The notes under the pieces are model-generated. The model saw only the letters and a list, made by a program, of their open reading frames with translations, had not been told where the DNA came from and ran no database searches. From contig NZ_CP010817.1 of NCBI RefSeq assembly GCF_000833025.1, positions 620,001-684,000 of the forward strand: 64,000 nucleotides of DNA, written 5' to 3'. Shown here one piece after another: positions 1 to 9,375 of the stretch (within the stretch, counting starts at the first letter, position 1; the number at the start of each line of letters is the position of its first letter). The translations under genes were made by a program, and so were the position numbers. The stretch comes from Myroides profundi. GTDB taxonomy: Bacteria; Bacteroidota; Bacteroidia; Flavobacteriales; Flavobacteriaceae.

Positions 1-326
1 GTTATGGTTCTAGAGCTGAACTAATAAAAGCTGTAAAAGAAATTTCATTTAAAGTTAAAAATAACTTAATTTCGGAGGCTGATATAGATGAATCAGTTAT
101 AAATAATCATCTTTACACGAGTGATCTACCTGATGTTGACCTATTAGTTAGAACAAGTGGAGAGCAACGAATAAGTAACTTTTTGTTATGGCAAATAGCT
201 TATTCTGAGCTTTATTTTACAGAGGTACTCTGGCCGGACTTTACGGAAGAGGAACTCTATAAAGCCCTTCTTACTTATCAAAATAGAGAAAGAAGGTTTG
301 GAAAAACAAGTGAACAAATAAAATAA
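1..326 (+). CDS. uppS: Isoprenyl transferase (undecaprenyl diphosphate synthase), 3' part
   Basis: This is the C-terminal part of a cis-prenyltransferase that makes undecaprenyl diphosphate, the lipid carrier for peptidoglycan and polysaccharide units. The gene begins left of the window; about 108 codons are visible, ending in TAA at 324-326. The sequence carries the family signature [15 protein letters not shown] followed by AYSELYF, and the usual C-terminal run [11 protein letters not shown]. It lies 12 bp upstream of bamA on the same strand, so the two are probably co-transcribed. The family assignment is firm; the N-terminal half cannot be judged. Confidence 0.93.
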   Translation, partial: YGSRAELIKAVKEISFKVKNNLISEADIDESVINNHLYTSDLPDVDLLVRTSGEQRISNFLLWQIAYSELYFTEVLWPDFTEEELYKALLTYQNRERRFGKTSEQIK

Positions 327-338
327 AAAACGAATCTA

Positions 339-3005
339 ATGTTTCAAAAAGGTACATCTCTTTTTGCACTGTTTATTGCTGGTTTAGTATACTCTCATGT
401 GCATGCACAGGACAGTATAAAAGCCCCTTCTTTTGAAGCTCCTAAAATCTATACATTAGGAGATATAACTGTGACAGGAAAATATAGCTTAAACCCACAA
501 ACGATAGTTACTTTTACAGGGCTTTCTAAAGGCCAAAAAATAGCTGTGCCTGGTGAAGAGCTTTCACATGCTCTTACAAAGTTATGGAAAGTAGGTTCAT
601 TTACAGATATTAACTTCTATGAGACATCTGTCGTAAATGATACTATTAGTTTAGAACTTACATTAAACGAGCTACCTCGTTTAAAAAGTGTAAAGATTAA
701 AGGATTTAAAAAGGCAAAGTCTGAAGCTCTTATTAAAGAGGCAAAACTTAACAGAGGAAAAATAGTTAATGATAACTTTTTGTCTACAACTAAGTATTTC
801 TTATTAAATAAGTATAAGAAGGATGGTTACTATAATACAAAAGTAACTTTAAATACTATTCCTGCTGATTCGACTGGTCGAACAGTGGATTTAGTAGTTG
901 GAATAGATAAAGGTAAAAAGGTTCGTATACAAGAGATTGCTTTTAGTGGTAATACACAGTTAAGTGATAAGAAATTGAAAAAAGCAATGAAAGAGACTAA
1001 ACAACGTAGTCCTTTTAATCCATTGCGTATTTTCAAACCTTCTAAGTTTATTAAAGCTAAATATGAAGAGGATTTAGGTAAACTTGTTGATAAGTATAAA
1101 GAAAGTGGTTACCGTGATGCACGTGTAATAGCTGATACAACAAGCTATGACCCAATTACGAATAGAATCAGTATAAATATTGACGTTACTGAAGGGAATA
1201 AATATTACTTCGGTGATATTCGTTTTATTGGTAATACTGTTTATACCAATAGTCAATTAAAGCAAGTATTAGGTATCGATAAAGGAGAGGTTTATAATGG
1301 TGTTCTATTAGATAAACGTATCCAAGATAAAACTAATCCTGATGCTTATGATATTACAAACGTTTATCAGAACAACGGATATTTGTTCTCTAACGTTAAC
1401 CCTGTTGAGGTTAAAACTGCAAATGATACAATCGATTTCGAAGTAAGAATTGTAGAAGGTCCTATCGCAAGGTTTAATAATATCACTGTTTCTGGTAATG
1501 ATAATACACACGATCACGTAGTTCATAGAGATTTAAGAACTCGTCCAGGGGAGATATGGAGTAAGTCTTTAGTGATGGAAACAATTCGTAGACTTGGAGG
1601 ATTAAATATTTTTGATGCACAAGCTATTATTCCAGATGTAAAAAATGCTGATCCAAACTCTGGAACAGTTGATATCGATTGGCAAGTAACTGAAAAGGGA
1701 TCAAGCCAGGTTGAGTTACAAGGAGGATATGGTGGAGGAGGATTCATCGGTACATTAGGACTATCATTTAATAACTTCTCGTTGAGAAATATATTTAACA
1801 AGAAGTCTTATAAACCATTCCCAATGGGAGATGGACAGTCTTTATCACTACGTCTACAAGGAAGTACTTACTATCAAACATATAGTATAAGTTTCTCTGA
1901 GCCATGGTTCGGAGGACGTAAGCCTATTAACTTCTTTGGTACAGTAGCGTATAGTACACAGAATCTTTATGATTATGTAAACCGTCGTACAGATAGAAGT
2001 AGAGGATTTGATATTACAACATTACAATTTGGTATTGCTAAACAATTAAGTGTGCCAGATGATAACTTTGTATTATCTCATACTTTGAGTTTCCAGTATT
2101 ATAATATGAAAAATTATAATACAGGATTATTTACATTCGGAGATGGAGACTCTCGTAACTTAGCTTATCAGATTGAATTAAGACGTGATAATCGTGGTAA
2201 TGACCCGATATTCCCAACGTTTGGTTCTTTCTTTAGTGTAAGTGGTAAGTTTACTGCTCCATATTCATTGTTTAACAATGTAGATTATAAAAACCTTGGT
2301 GATCAACAAGAATATAAATTAAGAGCAAAAGCAGGAGCGATAGATCCAGTTACTGGAGCGACTATCCCTGTAGGAACTTATTTAGATTCTAGCTATAGAC
2401 CAGTTAATAATTGGGAAGATGCGACAGCAGATGTAGCTAAAGTGGATCAAAAGAAATTTAATTGGTTAGAATACTATAAACTAAAATTCAAAGGAGATTG
2501 GTACACAACTATCTATGATAAATTAGTAGTTCGTGCACTAGGAGAATTTGGATATATGGGGGCTTATAACAATAATAGAGGAGTAGTTCCGTTTGAAAGA
2601 TTCTATGTAGGAGGTGATGGACTAGCGAATTATTCATTAGATGGTCGTGAGGTAATTCAGTTAAGAGGATACCAAAATCAGACATTAACTCCATATAATG
2701 ATAGAGGAGAACAAATCGGAGGTACTATTTATAATAAATTTTCGTTAGAATTACGTTACCCTATTACATTAAAGCCAAGTGCATCAGTTTATGTGTTGAC
2801 TTTCGCAGAAGCAGGGAACTCATTTGCATCATTTAAAGACTATAGTCCGTTTGAATTAAAACGTTCTGCTGGTTTTGGTGTTCGTGTGTTTATGCCGATG
2901 TTCGGATTGTTAGGTATTGATTTTGGATATGGATTCGATTCTGTACCAGGTACTACTCAGAAGAGTGGATTCCAAACACACTTTATTCTTGGGCAATCGT
3001 TTTAA
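339..3005 (+). CDS. bamA: Outer membrane protein assembly factor BamA
   Basis: This is the central Omp85-family subunit that inserts beta-barrel proteins into the outer membrane. The 888-residue product starts with a signal peptide ending near AHVHAQ-type residues at about 23. A series of POTRA domains follows (about residues 40-440), then a C-terminal beta-barrel. The conserved Omp85 lid-loop motif appears as LRGY at about residue 775 in a GGDGLANYS...LRGYQNQ context, and the chain ends in phenylalanine, as barrel proteins do. It lies between uppS and two OmpH/Skp chaperone genes, the usual Bacteroidota arrangement, with gaps of 12 and 32 bp that suggest one operon. Nothing is truncated. Confidence 0.96.
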   Translation: MFQKGTSLFALFIAGLVYSHVHAQDSIKAPSFEAPKIYTLGDITVTGKYSLNPQTIVTFTGLSKGQKIAVPGEELSHALTKLWKVGSFTDINFYETSVVNDTISLELTLNELPRLKSVKIKGFKKAKSEALIKEAKLNRGKIVNDNFLSTTKYFLLNKYKKDGYYNTKVTLNTIPADSTGRTVDLVVGIDKGKKVRIQEIAFSGNTQLSDKKLKKAMKETKQRSPFNPLRIFKPSKFIKAKYEEDLGKLVDKYKESGYRDARVIADTTSYDPITNRISINIDVTEGNKYYFGDIRFIGNTVYTNSQLKQVLGIDKGEVYNGVLLDKRIQDKTNPDAYDITNVYQNNGYLFSNVNPVEVKTANDTIDFEVRIVEGPIARFNNITVSGNDNTHDHVVHRDLRTRPGEIWSKSLVMETIRRLGGLNIFDAQAIIPDVKNADPNSGTVDIDWQVTEKGSSQVELQGGYGGGGFIGTLGLSFNNFSLRNIFNKKSYKPFPMGDGQSLSLRLQGSTYYQTYSISFSEPWFGGRKPINFFGTVAYSTQNLYDYVNRRTDRSRGFDITTLQFGIAKQLSVPDDNFVLSHTLSFQYYNMKNYNTGLFTFGDGDSRNLAYQIELRRDNRGNDPIFPTFGSFFSVSGKFTAPYSLFNNVDYKNLGDQQEYKLRAKAGAIDPVTGATIPVGTYLDSSYRPVNNWEDATADVAKVDQKKFNWLEYYKLKFKGDWYTTIYDKLVVRALGEFGYMGAYNNNRGVVPFERFYVGGDGLANYSLDGREVIQLRGYQNQTLTPYNDRGEQIGGTIYNKFSLELRYPITLKPSASVYVLTFAEAGNSFASFKDYSPFELKRSAGFGVRVFMPMFGLLGIDFGYGFDSVPGTTQKSGFQTHFILGQSF

Positions 3006-3037
3006 TGTACTAGTTACATCATAAAACTTGATTTAGA

Positions 3038-4297
3038 ATGAAAACGTATTTAACTTTATTATTTAGTATTTTTGGATTAGTATCGGTAGTGGCTCAAGGT
3101 GGTAGTGCTCGTGTAGCCTACATTGATATGGAGTATATCTTAAGTCAGACACCTGAGTATCTACAGGCTACTACCCAGTTAGATGAAAGAGCGAATACGT
3201 GGAAAGGTGATGTTGATAAAAAGAAGGCTGAGATCAAAAAGCTAAAAGATAACTTAGCTGCTGAGCGAATTCTTCTAACTAGAGATTTGATAGAAGAGAA
3301 AGAAGAAGAGATATCAATATTAGAGGAAGAACTTTTTCAATATCAACAAAAAAGATTTGGAACGTCAGGTGATTTGATAACACAGAAAATCATGTTGGCT
3401 AAACCAATACAAGATCAAGTTTTTGCTGTAGTGGAAGATATTGCTGAAGCTCGTAAATTTGATTACGTTTTAGATAAAAATTCTGAAGCTACTATGGTGA
3501 TTGCTACAAAAAAACACGATATTAGCGACTTAGTTTTACGTAGACTAGCTACTGCTCGTAGGAAGCAAGGTATGACTAAATCAGAAGCACAAGCTGTTGA
3601 AGAAGAAGAGCAGAAAGAGGATGCAATGTCTCTAAGACAGAGTAGACGTGAAGAGCAACAGAGACGTAAGGAAGAAGCTGAACGTATTATGCGAATTGAG
3701 GAGAAGAAGAGAAAAGAAGAGCTAGCAAATGATGTTAACTATCAAAAAGAGCAAGAACTTCAGAGAAGAAAAGAGGAACAAATCAAAGAGCAGATAGAGA
3801 GACAGGAGAAACTGAAACAAGAGAAGGCGGATAAGATTGAAGCTCAGAAGAAGTTGATTCAAGAGCGTCAACAACAAGCAGAGGATAAACGTCTTCAAAA
3901 TGAGAAGAACAGAGAGCAGGCAACTCAAGAGCGTCTAAAGATGATGGAGGAGCAACAGGCGGAATCTGATAGACGTAAAGCAGAAAGAGATAAACTGATA
4001 CAAGATGAGCTAGAGAGAAGAAAACAACAAGCTTTAGATCATCAGTCAAAGAAATCTTCTGTGGATATCGAGAAATTACAAGAGGAACGTAGACTAGCTC
4101 AAGAGAAAAGAGAAGCTGATCAAAAGCGTAAGCAGGAAGAGGCGATGAAAAGACGACAAGAGTTAATAGATGAGTCTCTCCGTAAGCAAGAAGAAAGAAG
4201 ACAGCGTATCTTAAAGGAACAAGAAGACCGAAAATTATTAATCTTGCAAAAGCAAGAAGAGGCGAGAAAGAAAGCTGAAGAAGCTAATAAAAAATAG
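3038..4297 (+). CDS. OmpH/Skp-family periplasmic protein with long charged coiled-coil tail
   Basis: The first about 165 residues are an OmpH (Skp) domain. A signal peptide ends near VVAQ, RVAYIDMEYILSQTPEY follows, and the domain closes with FDYVLDKNSEATMV. Skp proteins hold unfolded outer membrane proteins in the periplasm for BamA. Unusually, the remaining about 250 residues are almost pure E/K/R/Q, with many EERR, KREEQQ and RQQQAED-like stretches predicted to form a long helix or coiled coil. Normal OmpH proteins are about 160-200 residues; this one has 419. It lies between bamA and a second, ordinary OmpH gene, so a periplasmic chaperone or tether role near BamA is likely. The function of the tail is unknown. 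Confidence 0.85.
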   Translation: MKTYLTLLFSIFGLVSVVAQGGSARVAYIDMEYILSQTPEYLQATTQLDERANTWKGDVDKKKAEIKKLKDNLAAERILLTRDLIEEKEEEISILEEELFQYQQKRFGTSGDLITQKIMLAKPIQDQVFAVVEDIAEARKFDYVLDKNSEATMVIATKKHDISDLVLRRLATARRKQGMTKSEAQAVEEEEQKEDAMSLRQSRREEQQRRKEEAERIMRIEEKKRKEELANDVNYQKEQELQRRKEEQIKEQIERQEKLKQEKADKIEAQKKLIQERQQQAEDKRLQNEKNREQATQERLKMMEEQQAESDRRKAERDKLIQDELERRKQQALDHQSKKSSVDIEKLQEERRLAQEKREADQKRKQEEAMKRRQELIDESLRKQEERRQRILKEQEDRKLLILQKQEEARKKAEEANKK

Positions 4298-4332
4298 AAT
4301 AACAATAAAATATAAATCAAAAATCGAGAAAG

Positions 4333-4848
4333 ATGAGAAAAATGAAATCTTTATTAATTGCAGCTACAATGTTTTTTGGAGTTAGTACTACAGCGGTAAT
4401 GGCTCAATCTAAAGTAGCACATATCGACGTAAGAGCTTTAATGACAGAATTACCAGCGATGAAAAACGCTAATGCTGAATTAAAGAAAATAGGTGAGGGA
4501 TACGAGAAAGAAATTTCTACAATGATGTCTACTTACCAAACTAAGATTCAACAATACCAAGCAGAAGCTGCTACTGCAGGTGATGCTAAAAATGAAGAAA
4601 GAGCTAAAGAAATCGACGAATTACAACAAAGAATTCAACAGTTCCAAACAACTGCTCAACAAGATTACGGTAAAAAAGAATTAGAGTTAACTCAACCTAT
4701 CGTAGAAAAAGCTTTAGCAGCTATCCAGAAAGTAGGAAAATCTAAAGGATTTGACTATGTATTAGATTCTTCTAATGGTTCTGGAGTTTTATTAGCAGGA
4801 GGTGCAGATCTTTTAGCTGATGTAAAAAAAGAATTAGGAGCTAATTAA
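4333..4848 (+). CDS. OmpH/Skp-family periplasmic chaperone
   Basis: This is a 171-residue OmpH/Skp protein of normal length. It has a signal peptide ending near VMAQ, then KVAHIDVRALMTELPAM, a helical hairpin rich in Q and E (residues about 50-125), and the closing KGFDYVLDSSNGSGVLLA motif that also ends the OmpH domain of the preceding gene. The two are therefore paralogues in tandem. It is expected to chaperone outer membrane proteins to BamA. It closes the uppS-bamA-ompH-ompH unit, and a strong terminator follows at 4872. Confidence 0.92.
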   Translation: MRKMKSLLIAATMFFGVSTTAVMAQSKVAHIDVRALMTELPAMKNANAELKKIGEGYEKEISTMMSTYQTKIQQYQAEAATAGDAKNEERAKEIDELQQRIQQFQTTAQQDYGKKELELTQPIVEKALAAIQKVGKSKGFDYVLDSSNGSGVLLAGGADLLADVKKELGAN

Positions 4849-4871
4849 TTTTAGTTTAACTAGATAATCAT

Positions 4872-4908
4872 AAAAAAAACCGCTCTTATTAAAGAGTGGT
4901 TTTTTTTA
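4872..4908 (+). terminator. Rho-independent terminator after the bamA-ompH operon
   Basis: AACCGCTCTT and AAGAGTGGTT form a stem over a short loop, followed by a run of T. It closes the bamA operon just before murI. Confidence 0.85.
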
Positions 4909-4914
4909 TATTTG
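4907..4914 (+). promoter_or_regulatory. -7 promoter box for murI
   Basis: TATATTTG matches the Bacteroidota -7 consensus TAnnTTTG. It ends only 3 bp before the murI ATG and overlaps the T-run of the preceding terminator. No clear -33 TTG is seen at the expected distance. If used, the transcript would have almost no leader. Confidence 0.55.
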
Positions 4915-4917
4915 TAT

Positions 4918-5697
4918 ATGACTAAGAACAACCCTATAGGTTTATTTGACTCAGGAATTGGAGGAACAACTATTTGGCAAGAGATTAATCTCTTAATGCC
5001 AAACGAAGATACTATCTTTATAGGTGATCAACTTTATGCTCCTTATGGAATCAAAACAAAACAAGAAATAATAGATTTATCTCTTAAAAATGTTGAGTAT
5101 TTAGTCTCTCTGAATTGTAAGATTGTAGTAGTAGCCTGTAATACGGCAACGACTAATGCAATAAGCGAGATGCGAGCTAGGTGCCATATTCCTATTATAG
5201 GAATCGAACCAGCTATTAAACCAGCTACTATTTTAACGAAGACTTCTAAGATTGGTATTTTAGCGACAAAAGGAACGATTACAAGTGACTTCTTTACTTC
5301 TAAGGTAAAGATGTATCCAGATATTGAGATCATTGAGCAAATAGGTTATAACTTAGTTAACCTTATAGAGAGTGGTTGTATTGATTCTCAAGAAATGAAA
5401 GATTTACTGCGATCATATTTAGATCCTATGGTAGAGAAAGGAATAGATACTCTAGTTTTAGGTTGTACTCATTATCCTTATCTTATACCTATTATAGAAA
5501 CGATTATTCCAAAAGAAATAAAGATTATTGATTCTGGAAAAGCAGTTGCTAAACAAACAAAAAAAGTATTAGAAGAGTTGGATTTACTTACTACTCGAGA
5601 AAGTAGAGGTACTAATTATTTTTTTAGTAATACAGATGTGTCTATCCTTAAAGAGTTTGTTCCTTCTAATGGGATAGTGGAGTATAGAAATTTTTAG
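4918..5697 (+). CDS. murI: Glutamate racemase
   Basis: The enzyme converts L-glutamate to D-glutamate for the peptidoglycan peptide. The 259-residue product shows the family motifs in order: GLFDSGIGGTTIW at the N-terminus, the first catalytic cysteine in VACNTATTNA (about residue 74) and the second in LGCTHYPYL (about residue 184). I start it at the ATG at 4918, because the in-frame TTG two codons upstream lies inside the promoter box. It stands alone between two terminators. Length and motifs are normal. Confidence 0.95.
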   Translation: MTKNNPIGLFDSGIGGTTIWQEINLLMPNEDTIFIGDQLYAPYGIKTKQEIIDLSLKNVEYLVSLNCKIVVVACNTATTNAISEMRARCHIPIIGIEPAIKPATILTKTSKIGILATKGTITSDFFTSKVKMYPDIEIIEQIGYNLVNLIESGCIDSQEMKDLLRSYLDPMVEKGIDTLVLGCTHYPYLIPIIETIIPKEIKIIDSGKAVAKQTKKVLEELDLLTTRESRGTNYFFSNTDVSILKEFVPSNGIVEYRNF

Positions 5698-5721
5698 TCT
5701 ATGTGGATTAAGAAATATTGT

Positions 5722-5756
5722 AAAAAGAGATATACCGAGTGTATATCTCTTTTTTA
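5722..5756 (+). terminator. Terminator after murI
   Basis: A 14-bp perfect stem (5722-5735 with 5741-5754) with the 5-nt loop CGAGT runs directly into T residues. Confidence 0.9.
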
Positions 5757-6018
5757 TTGACTGTTTTTGTTGTTAGATAATCAGTGATTTAGTAAAAATG
5801 CAAGATGTTGTTGGTTTTTAAATATATGTGCTGTTAATGTATGCATGCATAATTCTTTTAATTTGTTAATTGTATTGTATTAAAATGAGTTTATTTGAGT
5901 TATATTTTAATAATAATTAAAAAGTAAAAATATGAATGTTAAAAATAGACTTAAATATTTGTAAAACTAATAGAACTGTATATATTTGAAATAAACGAAT
6001 TATAAATAACAGTTAATT
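5757..6018. other. Intergenic region upstream of the FadL-type porin
   Basis: This is AT-rich DNA without a convincing reading frame. Apart from the promoter at 5958-5988 I see no gene or strong structure in it. Confidence 0.6.
5958..5988 (+). promoter_or_regulatory. Promoter of the porin-lipase operon
   Basis: A -33 TTTG (5958-5961) and -7 TATATTTG (5981-5988) are separated by 19 bp, an ideal Bacteroidota promoter. It leaves a leader of about 25-30 nt before the ATG at 6019. Confidence 0.8.
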
Positions 6019-7272
6019 ATGATAAGAAAATTATTATCACTGTCTCTACTTACTTTGATATCTACATCAGCCTTTGCTGGGGGGTATAGAGTTGCAATGC
6101 AAGGAAATAAACAACTTGCAATGGGACATACGGGAGTAGCAGTCATAAGTAGTGGTGCGGAATCTTTATTCTTTAACCCTGCTGCATCTGTTTATTTGGA
6201 AGATAAGTTTAATTTTTCAGGAGGTGTTAGCGTTTTAGTCGCTGATACTAAATTTCAGAATAAAACTTATGGATGGGAGAATGAAACTCGTAATCCAGGA
6301 ACACCATTCTATGCATATGGTACTTATAAAGCTACTGATTGGATGACAGTTGGTTTAGCTATCTACTCGCCATACGGTAGTAAAGTAGAATGGGATAAAG
6401 ATTGGCAAGGTTCACACTTAGTTAATAATATTGATTTAAAGGCAATCTATTTTCAACCAACTGTAGCTATTAAAGTTAGTAAACACTTCAGTTTTGGTGG
6501 GGGACCTATTTTCGTAAATGGTGGAGTTACATTTAATAAAAACTTGTCTCGTAGTATGACTGATGAGCAAGGGAATAGAACGAATGTAACAGTAGAAGCT
6601 AAAAACGTTACTGCTTGGGGATGGACAGCTGGATATATGGTGAATGTAGATGATCATCTAAGATTAGGATTAAACTATCGTTCTAAAATTGTCATGGATG
6701 AGAAGAGTGGTAAGTCAAAATTCTATGATGTACCAGGATATGGTCAAGGATTGTTTAAAAACGGGAAAATTAAAGCAGAAATGCCTTTGCCAGCAGAATT
6801 GGCAGTAGGAGCGTCTTATACTTGGAATAAGTGGTTATTTGCTTTTGATTATAATAGAACATTCTGGAATGCATATAAAGCATTAGAGATTGAGTTCGTA
6901 GACAACCCTGCAATTGGAACATCTGTAAATCCTCGTAATTATAAAGATTCAAGTACATATCGTTTAGGATTACAGTATACAATGAATGATCAGTTAACAC
7001 TTAGAGCTGGTTGGTATTATGACGAAAGCCCTGTACAAGAGGGATACTTTGCTCCAGAAACACCACGTAATGATTCTCGTGCATATACAGGAGGGTTTAG
7101 TTATAAATTCAAGAATGGTATAGCAATAGATATGTCATTGACTTACTTACACTTTAGTGATACAAATAGTTCTTATGATTATTTTATGGAAGATGGTCAG
7201 AATGTATCTTTTGGAGGGACTTATAAGTCTTCTGTAATCAGTGGTGGTCTAGGAGTAAGCTATAGTTTTTAA
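6019..7272 (+). CDS. FadL/OmpP1-family outer membrane transporter
   Basis: This is a 417-residue outer membrane barrel of the OmpP1/FadL/TodX family, which takes up long-chain fatty acids and other hydrophobic molecules. A signal peptide ends near SAFAGG. The family N-terminus GGYRVAMQGNKQLAMGHTG and the AESLFFNPAA motif follow, and the C-terminus GLGVSYSF ends in phenylalanine. It is followed after 18 bp by an SGNH-type lipase lipoprotein, so the pair may release and import fatty acids. The substrate has not been shown. Confidence 0.9.
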   Translation: MIRKLLSLSLLTLISTSAFAGGYRVAMQGNKQLAMGHTGVAVISSGAESLFFNPAASVYLEDKFNFSGGVSVLVADTKFQNKTYGWENETRNPGTPFYAYGTYKATDWMTVGLAIYSPYGSKVEWDKDWQGSHLVNNIDLKAIYFQPTVAIKVSKHFSFGGGPIFVNGGVTFNKNLSRSMTDEQGNRTNVTVEAKNVTAWGWTAGYMVNVDDHLRLGLNYRSKIVMDEKSGKSKFYDVPGYGQGLFKNGKIKAEMPLPAELAVGASYTWNKWLFAFDYNRTFWNAYKALEIEFVDNPAIGTSVNPRNYKDSSTYRLGLQYTMNDQLTLRAGWYYDESPVQEGYFAPETPRNDSRAYTGGFSYKFKNGIAIDMSLTYLHFSDTNSSYDYFMEDGQNVSFGGTYKSSVISGGLGVSYSF

Positions 7273-7290
7273 TTTAATTAGGAAGAAATC

Positions 7291-8919
7291 ATGAAAAAAA
7301 GATATTTATTATTATTACCTGCCATTGCTTTATTAGCAGCATGTGAACCTTCGATTAAAGACGAGATTAATTCAGGAACTTATTATGCAGGAGAAGCTGA
7401 CTTTAGTTCATATGTAGCTGTTGGAAACTCTCTTACTTCTGGTTTTATGGACGGAACTGTTTTTAAATCAGGACAGAAGAACTCATTTCCTAATATATTA
7501 GCAACCCAATTTAAGATAGTAGGTGGTGGCGAGTTTACTCAACCATCATTTGAAGATGATATTAATGATGTAGGAGGTTTATTATTCGCAGGGCAAGCGA
7601 ATCCAGGCTTTCCAACAAGAATGATTGTTAATATGATGCCTGGAGCAGATGGACAAGCTATAGGGCCTCAAAATATTGATAGAGCAGTAACTATAGAAGC
7701 AACTAAGCAACAGAAAAAAGCATATCACAATGCTGGTGTACCTGGTGCTAAGACTTTCCATTTAATAGCACCTGGTTATGGTAATCCATCAGGATTATTA
7801 ACTACTCCTGCTACCGCTAACCCATATTTTGTACGTACGGCTACGGCTGATAATGCGACAGTATTAGGTGATGCGATGAGTTTGAAACCAACATTCTTTA
7901 CGAACTGGATTGGGGCTAATGATGTATTAGCATATGCTACTTCAGGAGGAGAAGGTGTGGATCAAAATAAAGCAGGAGGGACTAATCCTGCTATGTATGG
8001 TTCAAATGATATTACTCATGCAGGAGTGTTTAAACAAGTGTATGAGCAAATTACAAATACACTAACTTCTGAAGGTGCAAAAGGTGTAGTAGCTACTATT
8101 CCTGATGTGACTGCTATTCCATTTTTTACTACAGTACCTTATAATCCATTATCTCCTAAACTTATTGGTGAAGGGAATATAGATCAACTAAATAGTCTAA
8201 TAGGATTATTAAAGCAAATTTTAGCAAAAGGAGGACAAGGGGATAGACTTCAGTTGATATCTAAAACTTCAGCTAATCCACTTTTAATTCAAGATAAAAC
8301 GTTGGCAGATATGTCTGCTTTATTAGAAGGAGGATTAACACAAGTAGTTGGGGCAGGTTTATTTCCTGTAAAATTAACACCTGAGCAAATCAAGTTTATC
8401 GCGATGTCTTATGGACAAGCTAGACATGCGACTGCAAAAGATTTAATGCTGTTAACAAGCAAAGCACAGATCGGAGCTTCATTACCTCAATCAACAGGAA
8501 ATCCTACAATGGATGCTATGCTGAAAAAAGGAGTTAGTTTCCCTATCAGTGATTCTTTTGTACTTAATCCTACAGAACAAGCAAATATCAAAGAAGCTAC
8601 AGTTCAATTTAATAGTATTATTAAAGCAACAGCTACTAGTAAAGGATTAGCTGTAGCTGATATGAATGATATTTTAAATAAAGCAGTTTCTGGACTTAGA
8701 GTAGAAGATGGTCAAATCTATACAGCTAATTATTTTCAGGGAATGGGGAATTTAAATACAGTTATGTTCTCATTAGATGGGGTACATTTAAATGGAAGAG
8801 GATATGCATTTATAGCTTCAGAGATTTTAAGATCTATTAATAAACACTATAAGGCTAGTATACCATTAGTTAATCCTGCTGTATACCCTGGGCCAACATT
8901 AATGGTTGGTAATAAGTAA
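7291..8919 (+). CDS. SGNH/GDSL-family lipolytic lipoprotein
   Basis: This is a 542-residue hydrolase anchored as a lipoprotein; the lipobox is LLAAC at about residue 18. The SGNH blocks are visible. Block I is AVGNSLTSGF with the nucleophile serine near residue 46, block III is the asparagine in NWIGANDVLAYA, and block V is the Asp/His pair in SLDGVHLNGRGYAF near the C-terminus. It probably cleaves lipid or acyl esters at the cell surface or in the periplasm. It is co-transcribed with the FadL-type porin. Long insertions make it larger than simple GDSL esterases. Confidence 0.85.
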   Translation: MKKRYLLLLPAIALLAACEPSIKDEINSGTYYAGEADFSSYVAVGNSLTSGFMDGTVFKSGQKNSFPNILATQFKIVGGGEFTQPSFEDDINDVGGLLFAGQANPGFPTRMIVNMMPGADGQAIGPQNIDRAVTIEATKQQKKAYHNAGVPGAKTFHLIAPGYGNPSGLLTTPATANPYFVRTATADNATVLGDAMSLKPTFFTNWIGANDVLAYATSGGEGVDQNKAGGTNPAMYGSNDITHAGVFKQVYEQITNTLTSEGAKGVVATIPDVTAIPFFTTVPYNPLSPKLIGEGNIDQLNSLIGLLKQILAKGGQGDRLQLISKTSANPLLIQDKTLADMSALLEGGLTQVVGAGLFPVKLTPEQIKFIAMSYGQARHATAKDLMLLTSKAQIGASLPQSTGNPTMDAMLKKGVSFPISDSFVLNPTEQANIKEATVQFNSIIKATATSKGLAVADMNDILNKAVSGLRVEDGQIYTANYFQGMGNLNTVMFSLDGVHLNGRGYAFIASEILRSINKHYKASIPLVNPAVYPGPTLMVGNK

Positions 8920-8952
8920 AATTCTTTTTAATTTTAAACAAAAAAATTAAAT

Positions 8953-9309
8953 ATGGGATTTATCATTAGATTATTAATTACTACTGGTTTAGTTGTTTTA
9001 TTGGCAAATATATTACCAGGAGTTTTTGTAGAGAGTTTTACTACTGGACTATGGGTGGCAGTAGCGCTAGGGATATTAAATATGTTTTTAAGACCTATTT
9101 TAGTGTTTATGACATTACCTGCGACTATTGTTACTATGGGATTGTTCTTACTTGTAATTAACGCAGTTATCATACAGTTAGCAGCCTATTTTGTCAAAGG
9201 ATTTACGGTAAGTGGATTTTGGACTGCATTACTATTTAGTGTTGTATTGACATTTTGTCAATCTGTAGTAAATGGGTTTTTACAAAAAGATGAGCCTAGA
9301 AGAGGATAA
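8953..9309 (+). CDS. Phage holin family (superfamily IV / YvlD-like) membrane protein
   Basis: This is a 118-residue integral membrane protein with about four hydrophobic segments and the family pattern GILNMFLRPILVFMTLPATI. Proteins of this family are common in bacterial chromosomes and are not evidence of a phage; their function is poorly known. It follows the lipase gene by 33 bp on the same strand and may belong to that transcript. The start is an ATG after an A-rich stretch. Confidence 0.8.
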   Translation: MGFIIRLLITTGLVVLLANILPGVFVESFTTGLWVAVALGILNMFLRPILVFMTLPATIVTMGLFLLVINAVIIQLAAYFVKGFTVSGFWTALLFSVVLTFCQSVVNGFLQKDEPRRG

Positions 9310-9344
9310 AAAAATTAATAGTTGAAATACAATTACTTAAAAAG

Positions 9345-9375
9345 TTGTTTGGGTTGTAAAAATAATATATTTTTG
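9345..9375 (+). promoter_or_regulatory. Promoter of tig
   Basis: A -33 TTG (9345-9347) and -7 TATTTTTG (9368-9375) are separated by 20 bp. The -7 box sits within the inverted repeat TTGGGTTG-N19-CAACCCAA (9349-9383), described under findings. Confidence 0.75.

Noticed and set aside
3722..4320. Several minus-strand frames inside the long OmpH gene
   Set aside because: They mirror the K/E/R-rich coding strand and have no promoter, signal or family features.
8953..9309. Phage holin annotation as a sign of a prophage
   Set aside because: This protein family is widespread in chromosomes, and no phage genes, integrase or attachment sites are nearby.
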